A stretch of 64,000 bases of DNA from CAVUWL01 sp963787415 (GCA_963787415.1 CAWBCO010000002.1:310001-374000), one strand, 5' to 3'; counted from the first letter of the stretch, positions 51,187 through 59,965 are shown. Numbers and translations: made by a program. Notes: generated by a model from the letters alone, not told the origin.

Positions 51187-52260
51187 TTAGGCTGCCCTTT
51201 GCAGGTGAGTACGGCCAAGCTCCCCGGGCGAAGCGCAACCGCACAGCGCCAGGGCTAGCTCCAGCTCGTCACCGAGCAGCCCCAGCACGCTCCGCACCCC
51301 CTCCTCGCCGCCCACTGCGAGCCCCCAAAGAGCCGGGCGCCCGACCATCACCGCCTCGGCCCCAAGCGCCAGGGCGATGGCGACATCGGTGCCGCGGCGC
51401 AGACCGCCATCGACAAGAACCGGGGCACGACCGTCGATTGCCTCGACCACCTCCTCAAGCGCATCGGCACTGGCCAGCACACAGTCGAGCTGTCGACCAC
51501 CATGGTTGGAGACGATCACACCGGCCGCACCGTGCTCAACGGCAAGCGCCGCATCCTCCCCGGTCAGGACTCCCTTGACCAGGACCGGCAGGCTGCAACC
51601 AGATGCCAGCTCCTCCAGATCGCGCCAGCTAAGGGTCGGGTCCATCAACGAGAAGGTCTCCTCGATCGTCACCTCACGGTCGATTCCGAGGGCCGCCGCT
51701 ACGCTGGCAACGCCAAGGCCCGCGGGAATCCGAAAGCCGCTGCGGAGATCACGCTCGCGGCGCCCGCCTCGAGGTGCGTCGACGGTGATTACGATCGCCT
51801 CAAAGCCGGAGCCGATCGCCTCCTCAACCAGGGCCCTGGTGATGCCCCCGTCCCTGAAGCAGTAAAGCTGAAACCAGAGCCGCGCCGCCGGAGCCGCGGC
51901 CGCAACCTGACTTGGGGTCGCGGTCGCCAAGGTCGATAGACACATCACTGTTTGACTCCCCGCCGCTGCGCGGGCCATTGCCAGCTCGCCCTCGGGGTCA
52001 ACCAACCGCTGGTAGGCAACCGGTGCAATCACGATCGGCAGCGAGGAGTCGCTTCCCAGAACCTGGGTCCAGGTCTGCACCTGACTCGTATCGGCAAGCA
52101 CCCGCGGCCGCAGCCGCCACCGACGCCAAGCCGCGACATTGTCGCGCAGAGTGATCTCATCGCAGGCCCCTCCGGCGAAATAGCCGAGCGTTCCGGTCTC
52201 CAGCTTCTCCGAGGCGAGCCTCTCGAAGTCGGAGACGTTTATTGGCGAAGCAGAGCTCAG
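51187..52260 (-). CDS. FMN-dependent alpha-hydroxyacid oxidase/dehydrogenase (LldD family), CTG start
   Basis: A 357-residue TIM-barrel flavoenzyme. Family blocks run from the N-terminus: DFERLASEKLETGTLGYFAG, then ITLRDNVAAWRRWRLRPRVL, PIVIAPVAYQRLV, and the catalytic-His segment SNHGGRQLD. PVLVDGGLRRGTDVAIALAL and MVGRPALWG end the FMN site. Enzymes of this family oxidise lactate, glycolate or longer 2-hydroxyacids. The first ATG/GTG/TTG-type start (52101) would delete about 50 conserved residues including the active-site Tyr region. The frame is coding back to a CTG at 52260 that overlaps the hppA stop (CTGA), which is therefore the likely start. Confidence 0.87.
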   Translation of the reverse strand: MSSASPINVSDFERLASEKLETGTLGYFAGGACDEITLRDNVAAWRRWRLRPRVLADTSQVQTWTQVLGSDSSLPIVIAPVAYQRLVDPEGELAMARAAAGSQTVMCLSTLATATPSQVAAAAPAARLWFQLYCFRDGGITRALVEEAIGSGFEAIVITVDAPRGGRRERDLRSGFRIPAGLGVASVAAALGIDREVTIEETFSLMDPTLSWRDLEELASGCSLPVLVKGVLTGEDAALAVEHGAAGVIVSNHGGRQLDCVLASADALEEVVEAIDGRAPVLVDGGLRRGTDVAIALALGAEAVMVGRPALWGLAVGGEEGVRSVLGLLGDELELALALCGCASPGELGRTHLQRAA

Positions 52261-54344
52261 AAGTGAACGATCGGGATGATCAGGATCGCGACGATGTTGG
52301 CGACCTTGATCATCGGGTTGATCGCCGGTCCGGCAGTGTCCTTGTAGGGATCGCCCACCGTATCGCCGGTGACCGACGCTGCATGTGCCTCTGAGCCCTT
52401 GCCGCCGTGGGCACCATCCTCGATCAGCTTCTTCGCGTTATCCCAGGCACCGCCACCGGCGGTCATTGAGATCGCGGCGAAAAGGCCGACGACGATAACG
52501 CCGATCAAAAGGCCGCCGAGGGCGTTGACGCTGAGCAGGCCGACGACCACCGGCACCGCAATCGGGATCAGGGCGGGCAGGATCATCTCCTTCTGGGCGG
52601 CGGCGGTGACGATCGCAACGGTTTTACCGTACTCGGGTTTCTCGGTTCCCTCCATGATTCCGGGGTGCTCGCGGAACTGTTTGCGCACCTCCTCGACCAC
52701 CTGGCCGCCGGCCCGTCCAACCGCCTCGATCGCGAGAGCAACGAAGAGGTAGACCATCATTCCGCCGAGAATCAACCCGATCAGCACTTCGGGACTGGTC
52801 AGGTGGAAGAGACTGTTGAGGCTATATCCCGGCGGGGCGTGGCCGCTCAATTCGCTTTTGAAGGCCGCGAACAAAACCAGCGCCGCTAGTGCAGCGGAGC
52901 CAATCGCATAGCCCTTGGTCACCGCCTTAGTCGTGTTGCCCACAGCGTCGAGTGGGTCAGTCACGTTGCGGACATCCTCAGGCAGGTTCGCCATCTCCGC
53001 GATCCCTCCAGCATTGTCGGTGATCGGCCCGAAGGCATCGAGGGCAACGATCAGCCCGCAAAGTGAAAGCTGGCCCATCACAGCGACCCCGATCCCATAG
53101 ACCCCGGCCAGCTCATTCGCACCGAGAATGGCCAGGGCCAGAACCAGCGCAGGGGCGGCAGTCGCCTGAAAGCCCTGGGCGAGACCCTGGATGATGTTGG
53201 TTGCGTGGCCGGTCTCAGATGCCTTGGCGATGGTCCGAACCGGGCGAAACCGGGTCGATGTGTAGTAGTCGGTGATGACAAAGAGAAAGGCGGTGACAGC
53301 GACCCCGATCACAGCGCAGAGCCACAGATCTGTGGTCGTTACCGTCTTGGCTGCGGTGTTCAGGCCAAACCGCACCGGATCGCTCATCAGCCACTTGGTG
53401 ACCGGATAAAAGGCGGCGATCGAAAGGATCCCCGAGACAATCAGGCCCTGGTACAACGCCCCCTCAACCCGGTCTGACTTGGTCCGTACCGAGAGCGCGC
53501 CGATGATCGAGGCGATGATCGCGACGCCACCGATCACCAGCGGATAGATCGCAACCTGGCGGGCAAAATCGCCGCCGGAGCCGGTGAATGTGAGGACCCC
53601 GAGCAACATCACCGCGACCGAGGTGACTGCGTAGGTCTCAAACAGATCCGCCGCCATCCCGGCGCAGTCGCCAACGTTGTCTCCGACATTGTCGGCGATT
53701 ACCGCCGGGTTGCGGGGATCGTCCTCGGGAATTCCCGCCTCCACCTTGCCGACCAGATCGGCGCCAACGTCAGCGGCCTTGGTGAAGATGCCCCCTCCGA
53801 GTCGGGCAAATACCGAGATCAGGGAGCCGCCGAAGCCAAGGCCGATCAGCGCGTCGACGGCCTCCTTATCGGTGCTTCCGGTGATGATCAGAATGCCGTA
53901 ATAACCGGCGACCCCAAGCAACGCCAAGCCAACCACCAGCAGACCTGTGACCGAGCCCCCCTTGAAGGCGGCATCAAGTGCAGGCGGAACGCCGCCGCGG
54001 GCCGCCTCTGCCACGCGCGCGTTGGCACGCACCGAGAGATTCATGCCGATGAAGCCCGCGGAACCCGAGAGAAAGCCTCCGAAAACGAACCCGATTGCGG
54101 TCTTATAGTCCTGCAGTATCCAGAGCAAGATCGCGATCGGCACAGCGACCGCCGCGATGATCGTGTACTGACGCGTGAGATAGGCCTTGGCGCCTTCCTG
54201 CACGGCGCCCGAGATTTCCTGCATCAGCTCGTTGCCCGGCGATTTGGCGAGCAGGCGCTGGGTGATTACCAATCCATACACCACCGCCGCCCCAGCGCAG
54301 ACGAGCGCGGCGACGACTCCGTAATCGGTCAAGAACTTGGTCAA
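52257..54344 (-). CDS. hppA: Membrane-bound proton-pumping pyrophosphatase, K+-independent type
   Basis: A 695-residue, 16-helix H+-PPase that uses PPi hydrolysis to pump protons. The substrate-site blocks are present (DVGADLVGKVEAGIPEDDPR then NPAVIADNVGDNVGD; the second metal-binding DNAGGIAEM region). The helix-12 segment reads GNTTKAVTKGYAIGSA. Lysine at the GNTTKA position is the mark of K+-independent enzymes, where K+-dependent ones have Ala. It saves ATP under energy limitation and recycles PPi. It is followed with overlap by the hydroxyacid oxidase. Confidence 0.95.
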   Translation of the reverse strand: MTKFLTDYGVVAALVCAGAAVVYGLVITQRLLAKSPGNELMQEISGAVQEGAKAYLTRQYTIIAAVAVPIAILLWILQDYKTAIGFVFGGFLSGSAGFIGMNLSVRANARVAEAARGGVPPALDAAFKGGSVTGLLVVGLALLGVAGYYGILIITGSTDKEAVDALIGLGFGGSLISVFARLGGGIFTKAADVGADLVGKVEAGIPEDDPRNPAVIADNVGDNVGDCAGMAADLFETYAVTSVAVMLLGVLTFTGSGGDFARQVAIYPLVIGGVAIIASIIGALSVRTKSDRVEGALYQGLIVSGILSIAAFYPVTKWLMSDPVRFGLNTAAKTVTTTDLWLCAVIGVAVTAFLFVITDYYTSTRFRPVRTIAKASETGHATNIIQGLAQGFQATAAPALVLALAILGANELAGVYGIGVAVMGQLSLCGLIVALDAFGPITDNAGGIAEMANLPEDVRNVTDPLDAVGNTTKAVTKGYAIGSAALAALVLFAAFKSELSGHAPPGYSLNSLFHLTSPEVLIGLILGGMMVYLFVALAIEAVGRAGGQVVEEVRKQFREHPGIMEGTEKPEYGKTVAIVTAAAQKEMILPALIPIAVPVVVGLLSVNALGGLLIGVIVVGLFAAISMTAGGGAWDNAKKLIEDGAHGGKGSEAHAASVTGDTVGDPYKDTAGPAINPMIKVANIVAILIIPIVHF

Positions 54345-54419
54345 GTTAGGTTCCTCCGGCTGGTTTAGCGGCGCGGGAGTCTATATGCGGCGCCGCGGTC
54401 TCGCCCTGCGACCCAGCAA

Positions 54420-55586
54420 CTAGCCTGTTTTCGTTGCCCGCTCGGCGCTCCTGTAGGTCCGTTTGGTCTCCTCCACCGCGGCACGATAAATATCCTCGAT
54501 CGCGATTCCGGCCTGAAGCGAGTCGCGTGCTCGCTGCGCACCGTTTCGCGCCGGCCACCCGAGCTCGATCCCAAGACCCAAACGGGCCGGCTCGGTCCAG
54601 GCGAGCACTCGATCCAGCTCCGCCCGAGTCTCGACCTCCCGCCGATGTCGAAAGTCGATCATCCGTCCATCCATCCCGTGGCGAATTGCACGCCAAAGGT
54701 TCTCCTCGATCTCGCGGTCGGCAAGCGGTTCTCCGCCGCCACCGTAACCACGTTCATCGAAATCCAGGGCCGTCTGGGCAAGGCAGGCTGCGATGAGGCC
54801 GGCCAGGGCAAAGGACTCCTCCCCGCTGGTCTGCGCGTCACATATCCGCACCTCGACAGTGCCGAAGTGGTGATGGGGCCGTACGCTCCACCACAGCTGG
54901 GTCGACTCGACGATCGAACCGGTCTGCTCCAACATCCCGACAAACTCCGCGTAGCGATCCCAATTGCGAAATCGGGACGGAACCCCGCAGCGAGGAAAGG
55001 TTCTCGTGAAGATCTCGGTGCGGACCGTGTGCAAGCCGGAGTTGCGACGATCTAGGAAGGGCGAATTCGCCGAAACGGCGAGCAGCAGCGGCAGTAGCTC
55101 CCGCATCCCATCGCAGACTGCGATCGCGCGATCGGCACCGTGGACCCCCATGTGCAGGTGGGTGCTCCAGGTGTTGTTGCGCTGAGCGACCCAGCCAAGG
55201 TCCTCGCTGAGGCGGCGGTAGTGCGGCGTGTCAATGATCCGCTGGTCGAGGTAACTGGCCCAGGGGTGAGTCCCCATCGCGCCCAGGACCAGGCCCATCC
55301 CGTCGGTCAACTCGAACAATCGGTCGCGGCGCGCGCGCTGGCTGGCCACCGCAGCGGCGAAGGTCTGGGAGCGACCGGAGCGGATCTCGATCTCGGATGC
55401 GATCAGCTCCCCAGCGGCTGAGTCGGCGAGCAGCGGATCGGACTGACAGGCAGCATAAATCTCCTCGAAGCGGTGCTCTAGCTCAAGCGTTGCCGGATCA
55501 AGGATTGCGAACTCCTCCTCCAGTCCAACCGTGAAGTCGGTGGAGGACTCGAATCTCTCGCGCACGAGGTCGAGGTCTAGGGACAA
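54420..55586 (-). CDS. Glutamate-cysteine ligase family 2 (carboxylate-amine ligase, YbdK-like)
   Basis: A 388-residue GCS2 enzyme. TVGLEEEFAILDPATLELE carries the catalytic acid motif, followed by SEIEIRSGRS, NNTWSTHLHMGV, and HHHFGTVEVRICDAQTS, all typical of the ATP-dependent carboxylate-amine ligase group. Relatives include EgtA and YbdK with weak glutamate-cysteine activity; the physiological substrate is uncertain. It starts 3 bp after rex, so the redox sensor and this thiol-type enzyme are co-expressed. Confidence 0.87.
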   Translation of the reverse strand: MSLDLDLVRERFESSTDFTVGLEEEFAILDPATLELEHRFEEIYAACQSDPLLADSAAGELIASEIEIRSGRSQTFAAAVASQRARRDRLFELTDGMGLVLGAMGTHPWASYLDQRIIDTPHYRRLSEDLGWVAQRNNTWSTHLHMGVHGADRAIAVCDGMRELLPLLLAVSANSPFLDRRNSGLHTVRTEIFTRTFPRCGVPSRFRNWDRYAEFVGMLEQTGSIVESTQLWWSVRPHHHFGTVEVRICDAQTSGEESFALAGLIAACLAQTALDFDERGYGGGGEPLADREIEENLWRAIRHGMDGRMIDFRHRREVETRAELDRVLAWTEPARLGLGIELGWPARNGAQRARDSLQAGIAIEDIYRAAVEETKRTYRSAERATKTG

Positions 55587-55589
55587 TGA

Positions 55590-56231
55590 TCAGGCGAGGT
55601 AGAAGTAGAGCGCGTAGAGCAGATCGACCGCAGGACTGGAGGTGTGGACCGTGACCTCCGGCGGCACCTGGAGCAACTGCTCGGAATAGTTGAAGATTAT
55701 CTTGACACCGGCCTCGACCAGACGATCGGCAACGTCTTGAGCGGCCGCGGCGGGAACGGCGAGCACGCCGACCACAATCTCCTGCTCGGAGACGACTGCC
55801 TCCAGGTCACTGAAATCTCGCACCGAGAGGTCGCCAACCTCGCTTCCAACGACCGCGGGATCGACGTCAAACATGGCGACGATCTGAAAACCGTGGTCGG
55901 CGAAGATGTCAGAGCTGGCGATCGCTTGGCCGAGATTGCCAGCGCCAAAGAGGGCGATGTTGTGCTGACCGGAGGTGCGGAGGATCTTGCGAATCTCAGC
56001 AACGAGTGAGTCGACCTTGTAGCCGACTCCCCGCTTTCCAAACTTTCCGAAGCCAGAGAGGTCGCGGCGGATCTGGGTAGGGTTGATGTGGGTGTACTCG
56101 GAGAGCTCTTGGGAGGAGATCGTCTCTCGGCCCATCTTGCCAGCCTGGGTTAGGACCTGCAGATAGCGCGAAAGTCGCGCCGCGACCCCGAGCGAGAGTC
56201 GTTCGGGGTCAATGATCAGCCCCTCCGCCAT
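55590..56231 (-). CDS. rex: Redox-sensing transcriptional repressor Rex
   Basis: A 213-residue NAD(H)-responsive repressor. The winged helix (LSRYLQVLTQAGKMGRETIS; THINPTQIRRDLSGFGKFGK) is followed by the Rossmann domain (IALFGAGNLGQAIASSDIF; FDVDPAVVGSEVG). NADH binding releases Rex from fermentation and respiration genes. The ATG at 56231 follows GAGGGATCTGAG and starts one base after the glutaredoxin stop; the earlier ATG at 56258 overlaps that gene. No Rex box was seen in the window. Confidence 0.95.
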   Translation of the reverse strand: MAEGLIIDPERLSLGVAARLSRYLQVLTQAGKMGRETISSQELSEYTHINPTQIRRDLSGFGKFGKRGVGYKVDSLVAEIRKILRTSGQHNIALFGAGNLGQAIASSDIFADHGFQIVAMFDVDPAVVGSEVGDLSVRDFSDLEAVVSEQEIVVGVLAVPAAAAQDVADRLVEAGVKIIFNYSEQLLQVPPEVTVHTSSPAVDLLYALYFYLA

Positions 56232-56232
56232 C

Positions 56233-56505
56233 TCAGATCCCTCGATTACCGGCTCCATCGCGGCTCACGATATCGAGCCTCGCCCGCAGGCCGACCTGAT
56301 CGAGCAGAAGTTCGGAAACCACCTGGCGGTCAACCTCGACCACTGGGATCCGCTCCAGGTAGACCCGGAGCAGGCTCTCATCGCTCTCGATATCGACCAC
56401 CCGCAGCTGAAAGCAATACCCCGTCGCCTGCAGAGCCACAATCGCCTCCAGGGCCAGCTCACAAAGGTGACAGCCGGGGCGCGAATAAACGATCACCTCG
56501 CTCAT
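56233..56505 (-). CDS. Glutaredoxin-like protein (DUF836 type)
   Basis: A 90-residue thioredoxin-fold protein with CHLC active site in YSRPGCHLCELALEAIVAL and cis-Pro in RIPVVEVD. Proteins of this short group are fused or adjacent to Rex in Actinobacteria and are thought to be redox partners. It overlaps tsaD by 4 nt and lies one base before rex. Confidence 0.88.
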   Translation of the reverse strand: MSEVIVYSRPGCHLCELALEAIVALQATGYCFQLRVVDIESDESLLRVYLERIPVVEVDRQVVSELLLDQVGLRARLDIVSRDGAGNRGI

Positions 56506-57518
56506 CCATTCACCGCGCCATCACCGGAAGCGAATGCGTCATAGGCGAGGAAGTCGGGGTAAGGGATGGGGTCCGCATACCGCGCCGCAGAGCCGATCAT
56601 CGCCGCATTGTCGGTGCAAAGCTCGCGCGCGACCAGCTTCAACCGCAGGCCGAGACGCTCACAAAGTGCGGCCACGGCGTCTCTCAAAGGCCCGTTTGCT
56701 GCGACTCCCCCACCGAGTGCAACCGCTTTCCAATCGCCTCGCTTTAGGGCGCGCTCGAGCTTGGCGAGAAGTTGTCCGACGACCGCTGCCTGGAACGAAG
56801 CGGCCAGATCGGCACGGCTTTCATTAACCGCGCTAGGTCCGAGGTCGCGGGTGCGGTAGACGAGCGCAGTCTTCAGGCCGCTGAAGCTGAAATCGAGGCC
56901 CGGATCACGCGTCATCGCCACCGGCAGTGCGAATCCCGCGGGGTCACCCGTCCTTGCCAATTTCTCCAGGGCAGGACCACCCGGATAACCGAGGCCAAGC
57001 AATCGCGCGGCCTTATCGAATGCCTCACCCGCGGCATCGTCGAGGGTCTGCCCGAGGACCCTGTGGCAGCCGTGGTCCTCCACCGCAGCCAGCAGAGTGT
57101 GCCCTCCACTGGCCAAGAGGCACAGAAACGGTGGCTCCAGCGGATCTGGCTCAAGGAAATTGGCGGCGACGTGCCCCTGCATATGGTTGACGGGAATCAG
57201 CGGCACTCGGCGGGGAGCGGCAATCGCCTTCGCGGTAGCGACCCCGACGAGGAGAGCGCCGATCAGACCGGGGCCAGCGGTTACCGCCACTGCTCCGATC
57301 TGCTCCAGCGAGACCTCAGCCTCAGACAAAGCCGCCTTGATGACCGGCGCCGCCAGCTCCAGGTGTTGGCGCGAGGCAATCTCGGGTACGACACCGCCAA
57401 ACAGGGCGTGAGCTCCAACCTGGGAGGAGATCACGCTGCTCAGCACCTGGGGGCCGTCGACGACAGCCGCGCAGGTGTCATCGCAGGAAGTCTCGATCGC
57501 GAGAATCAATCCAGCCAC
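56502..57518 (-). CDS. tsaD: tRNA N6-adenosine threonylcarbamoyltransferase
   Basis: A 338-residue ASKHA-fold enzyme that transfers the threonylcarbamoyl group onto A37 of ANN-decoding tRNAs. Metal-binding His in VNHMQGH and the Asp in CTDNAAMIG are present, with the ATP site in AIETSCDDTCAA and LGGGVAANG. It forms the TsaBDE complex with the nearby tsaB and tsaE. The 5' end overlaps rimI by 13 nt. Confidence 0.96.
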   Translation of the reverse strand: MAGLILAIETSCDDTCAAVVDGPQVLSSVISSQVGAHALFGGVVPEIASRQHLELAAPVIKAALSEAEVSLEQIGAVAVTAGPGLIGALLVGVATAKAIAAPRRVPLIPVNHMQGHVAANFLEPDPLEPPFLCLLASGGHTLLAAVEDHGCHRVLGQTLDDAAGEAFDKAARLLGLGYPGGPALEKLARTGDPAGFALPVAMTRDPGLDFSFSGLKTALVYRTRDLGPSAVNESRADLAASFQAAVVGQLLAKLERALKRGDWKAVALGGGVAANGPLRDAVAALCERLGLRLKLVARELCTDNAAMIGSAARYADPIPYPDFLAYDAFASGDGAVNG

Positions 57519-57991
57519 ATGATCAGCGCGTCCTCGCCGTTGTCGTGGTAATAGCGCGGACGCACTCCGGCGGAGCGGAAACCGAAACGCTCATACATCG
57601 CTATCGCGGCGTGGTTTGAGACTCGGACCTCAAGGGTGAAGGGAAGCTCTCCGCGCGCCTCGCTGAGCAGTTTGGAAATCAGTCGACCGGCGACCCCCAA
57701 GCGACGGCGATCGGAGGCAACGGCGACGTTCATCAGGTGCCAGACCTGGTCGTAGCGAGAGCACACCGTGTAACCGAGCAACTCATCTCCTGCACTTGCC
57801 GCAAGGCAGATACCCGAGGGCTTGGAAAGCTCGAGCACAAACATTGCCAGCGACCACGGCGTCGGAAATGAGCGGCGCTCGATCGCGATCACCGCGGGCA
57901 GATCGCTGTAGGCGAGCCGCCTCACCCTGACTTCATGAGATATCTCATCCGGCTGTTTGGAAAGTGTCTCGCTCACGCCAACGCACCGCAT
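57506..57991 (-). CDS. rimI: Ribosomal-protein-S18-alanine N-acetyltransferase (RimI)
   Basis: A 161-residue GNAT protein whose acyl-CoA site is VASDRRRLGVAGRLISKLLS, with VRVSNHAAIAMYERFGFR near the end. RimI acetylates the S18 N-terminus in E. coli; its place between tsaB and tsaD is usual for actinobacteria. The long start overlaps tsaB by 47 nt; GTG at 57976 or 57925 would shorten it and cannot be ruled out. Confidence 0.9.
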   Translation of the reverse strand: MRCVGVSETLSKQPDEISHEVRVRRLAYSDLPAVIAIERRSFPTPWSLAMFVLELSKPSGICLAASAGDELLGYTVCSRYDQVWHLMNVAVASDRRRLGVAGRLISKLLSEARGELPFTLEVRVSNHAAIAMYERFGFRSAGVRPRYYHDNGEDALIMWLD

Positions 57992-58652
57992 CGGGGGGTC
58001 TCAGATAAATCGGTTCGAGCAGGCCATCCCCTCGTGCCTCCCCGGCTGCCGCGAGAGCGCAGATCTGCCTCGCGGAGACGCGGTGCACGGGATCGTCATC
58101 GTTGGGTATCTCAACGCCGTGTCGGTCCAGCTCTTGGCGAAATCGTAGCGCTCCCGATCCCGCGGCCCGAGGCGGGGGGGAAAGCTTTCCCACCCGTGCG
58201 GCTAGCTCCGCGGGCGAGAGAACGAGCGGCTCCCAGAGACGCTCGCCACGGGCCGAATAAAGCGCCGCGAAGATCTCGCCTCGTCGTGCATCGAGAACTG
58301 CGAGAGAACCGCGTCCGTCACCGGCCCCCGTGCCCAGTGCCCGCCCGACCGCGTCAAGAGTGCAAACTCCGGCTGTCGGTAGACCCGTGCTCAGCGCCAG
58401 GCCGCGGGCGACGGCGATCCCGATCCGCACTCCGGTGAAGGATCCCGGACCAAGACCGACCGCAATTTGGTCGACCGCCAGCCAACCGCCGCTGGCCGCA
58501 GCCGCCAACTCGATCTCCTCGAGCAGCACCGATGTGTGGCGGGGCTTACCCCCCTTGGAGGGACCAAAAAGGGACTTGTGCAAGACCTCGTTGCCCCTCG
58601 CAGCACAGACCGTGGTGTCGGCGCTCGCGGTATCGAAGCCGACGATGACCAG
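57945..58652 (-). CDS. tsaB: tRNA threonylcarbamoyladenosine biosynthesis protein TsaB
   Basis: A 235-residue ASKHA-fold partner of TsaD. IVGFDTASADTTVCA, the LLEEIELAAA helix, and AVGLGPGSFTGVRIGIAVAR are the family marks. No ATG/GTG/TTG fits the family's first strand: TTG at 58691 lies within the preceding gene, and CTG at 58652 with GGAAG upstream matches the length and is used here. The start is therefore uncertain. Confidence 0.9.
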   Translation of the reverse strand: MVIVGFDTASADTTVCAARGNEVLHKSLFGPSKGGKPRHTSVLLEEIELAAAASGGWLAVDQIAVGLGPGSFTGVRIGIAVARGLALSTGLPTAGVCTLDAVGRALGTGAGDGRGSLAVLDARRGEIFAALYSARGERLWEPLVLSPAELAARVGKLSPPPRAAGSGALRFRQELDRHGVEIPNDDDPVHRVSARQICALAAAGEARGDGLLEPIYLRPPDAVRWRERDTFQTAG

Positions 58653-58659
58653 CGGGATG

Positions 58660-59034
58660 CTACTTCCGCACGGTGAAGGCGTAGGAGCCAACCCGCTTGT
58701 TGGAGACGAACCAGGTCACCGTGTGCTTGCCGAGGATGTTTGAGGTGATCGGATTGACGTAGAGGGTGCCCGCGGTCGCTTCCTGACCGCGCTTGCAGAG
58801 GTTTTTGCCGGTTGGAAATTTGACGCACACCGCGTAGGTGACGTTGGCGTCGAGACTCTCGAAGAAGGCGCCCTTTTTGCTTGAGCTTGAACAGGAGTGG
58901 GCGGGCGTGGCGTGCTGGGAGACGCCGCATCCAACGTAGTGCTTGTAAGCCGCAGCCCCGGCCTCGGCAGGCGCCGCACTCGCGAGCACCGCAACCCCCA
59001 ACACCGTCGCGGTCAGCGACTTCAGTCCCTTCAT
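58660..59034 (-). CDS. Small secreted protein
   Basis: A 124-residue exported protein: signal peptide (LTATVLGVAVLASAAPAEAG) then a beta-rich domain with several Cys (GCGVSQ, HSCSSSS, YAVCVKFPTGKNLC). NILGKHTVTWFVSNKRVGSY looks like a terminal Ig-type strand pair. GGGAAGGG lies upstream of the ATG. The open frame to 59517 is the antisense of the lipoprotein gene and is not used. Function unknown. Confidence 0.78.
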   Translation of the reverse strand: MKGLKSLTATVLGVAVLASAAPAEAGAAAYKHYVGCGVSQHATPAHSCSSSSKKGAFFESLDANVTYAVCVKFPTGKNLCKRGQEATAGTLYVNPITSNILGKHTVTWFVSNKRVGSYAFTVRK

Positions 59035-59176
59035 GGAACGCCCTTCCCTTCTGGATCGAGTTTCAAAGCCGATGCTACAAGGCGGGTTCACCTCTCCCAG
59101 AACACGCGTGCAGGTCGGTGGATGCGCCTCAGCCGGGAGTAAGGTGACCCTCCCTCGTCCCGAAAGGAGACCCGAG

Positions 59177-59545
59177 TTGAGGCGATTCACCCACCGGACA
59201 ACCCCGGTTCTGGCCGTGCTTGCGATCGCGGCTGGCCCAGCGATCCTGGCCGGCTGTGGAAGCAGCACCTCCAACAGCATCAATAACCAAGTCAGCCACG
59301 CTAAGGAAGAGGCTAACAAGGCGCTCGAACAGGGCCAAAAACAGCTGAACAAGGCCACCAACCAGGGCCAAAAGACGCTCAAGGAAGTCCAGAACAAGGG
59401 CAATGCAGCGATCAACCAGGCCCAGAAGAGCCTCCACAGCAACAAAGTCAGCAAGGAAGCAGAAAAGAAGCTGAACGAAGCCAAGGGGACTGCAAATGAA
59501 GCGATTGAAAAGGCCAAGGAACAGTTGAAGCAATCCGGGGGTTGA
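59177..59545 (+). CDS. Small lipoprotein with long helical repeat
   Basis: A 122-residue lipoprotein. The TTG start has AAAGGAGA 8 nt upstream. A signal peptide with LAGCGSS lipobox is followed by a Lys/Asn/Gln-rich helix (EEANKALEQGQKQLNKATNQ; TLKEVQNKGNAAINQAQKSL) without prolines, with a pattern near 11 residues. That resembles apolipoprotein-like or envelope spacer helices such as Lpp. Function unknown. It stops 2 bp from the convergent tsaE stop. The longer frame from 59033 lacks a ribosome site. Confidence 0.72.
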   Translation: MRRFTHRTTPVLAVLAIAAGPAILAGCGSSTSNSINNQVSHAKEEANKALEQGQKQLNKATNQGQKTLKEVQNKGNAAINQAQKSLHSNKVSKEAEKKLNEAKGTANEAIEKAKEQLKQSGG

Positions 59546-59547
59546 GC

Positions 59548-59958
59548 TCAGCTGATCTCGATCTCGCGGCGGTCGCCCCCCGCGTGGCGGAGCCGCACCT
59601 GAAGTGCTGGGCGCTTCAGGTGCGGCTCCCCAGTTGGCCACTCGACAAAGGTGACCAGCTGGGGACCGAGGTAATCCTCGAGCAGCGCGGGGTCCTCAGT
59701 TTCAAGATTCTGCAATCGGTACAGATCCAGATGAGCAACGATCATCCGTCCATCAAGGTATCGCTGGCCGATCGTGAAAGTAGGGGAGGTGACAGGCCCC
59801 TTCACCCCGAGTGAGCGACAGGCACCGCGGATAAGCGTTGTCTTGCCAGCGCCAAGCTCGCCGCTGACCAAGACGAGGTCCCCAGCAACCAAGCGCGCCG
59901 CCATACGCGACCCGAGAGCTTCGGTCTCGGCTGCGGAGCGGCTTTCGCTGATCTCCAT
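59548..59958 (-). CDS. tsaE: tRNA threonylcarbamoyladenosine biosynthesis ATPase TsaE
   Basis: A 136-residue P-loop ATPase, GELGAGKTTLIRGACRSLG, with TSPTFTIGQRY, HLDLYRL and FVEWP marks of the family. It drives turnover of TsaBD. The ATG at 59958 (MEISESRSAAE) is chosen since the longer frame overlaps UDG. Codons for EPHLKRPALQVRL contain a perfect 16-bp inverted repeat. Confidence 0.93.
   Translation of the reverse strand: MEISESRSAAETEALGSRMAARLVAGDLVLVSGELGAGKTTLIRGACRSLGVKGPVTSPTFTIGQRYLDGRMIVAHLDLYRLQNLETEDPALLEDYLGPQLVTFVEWPTGEPHLKRPALQVRLRHAGGDRREIEIS
59589..59629. repeat. Perfect 16-bp inverted repeat inside the tsaE 3' end
   Basis: Arms GGAGCCGCACCTGAAG and CTTCAGGTGCGGCTCC around a 9-nt loop, no mismatches. 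It lies 44 nt beyond the convergent lipoprotein stop, so it could terminate or stabilise that mRNA, while also being protein-coding for tsaE. No T run follows on the plus strand. Confidence 0.7.
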
Positions 59959-59965
59959 CGGTCCG

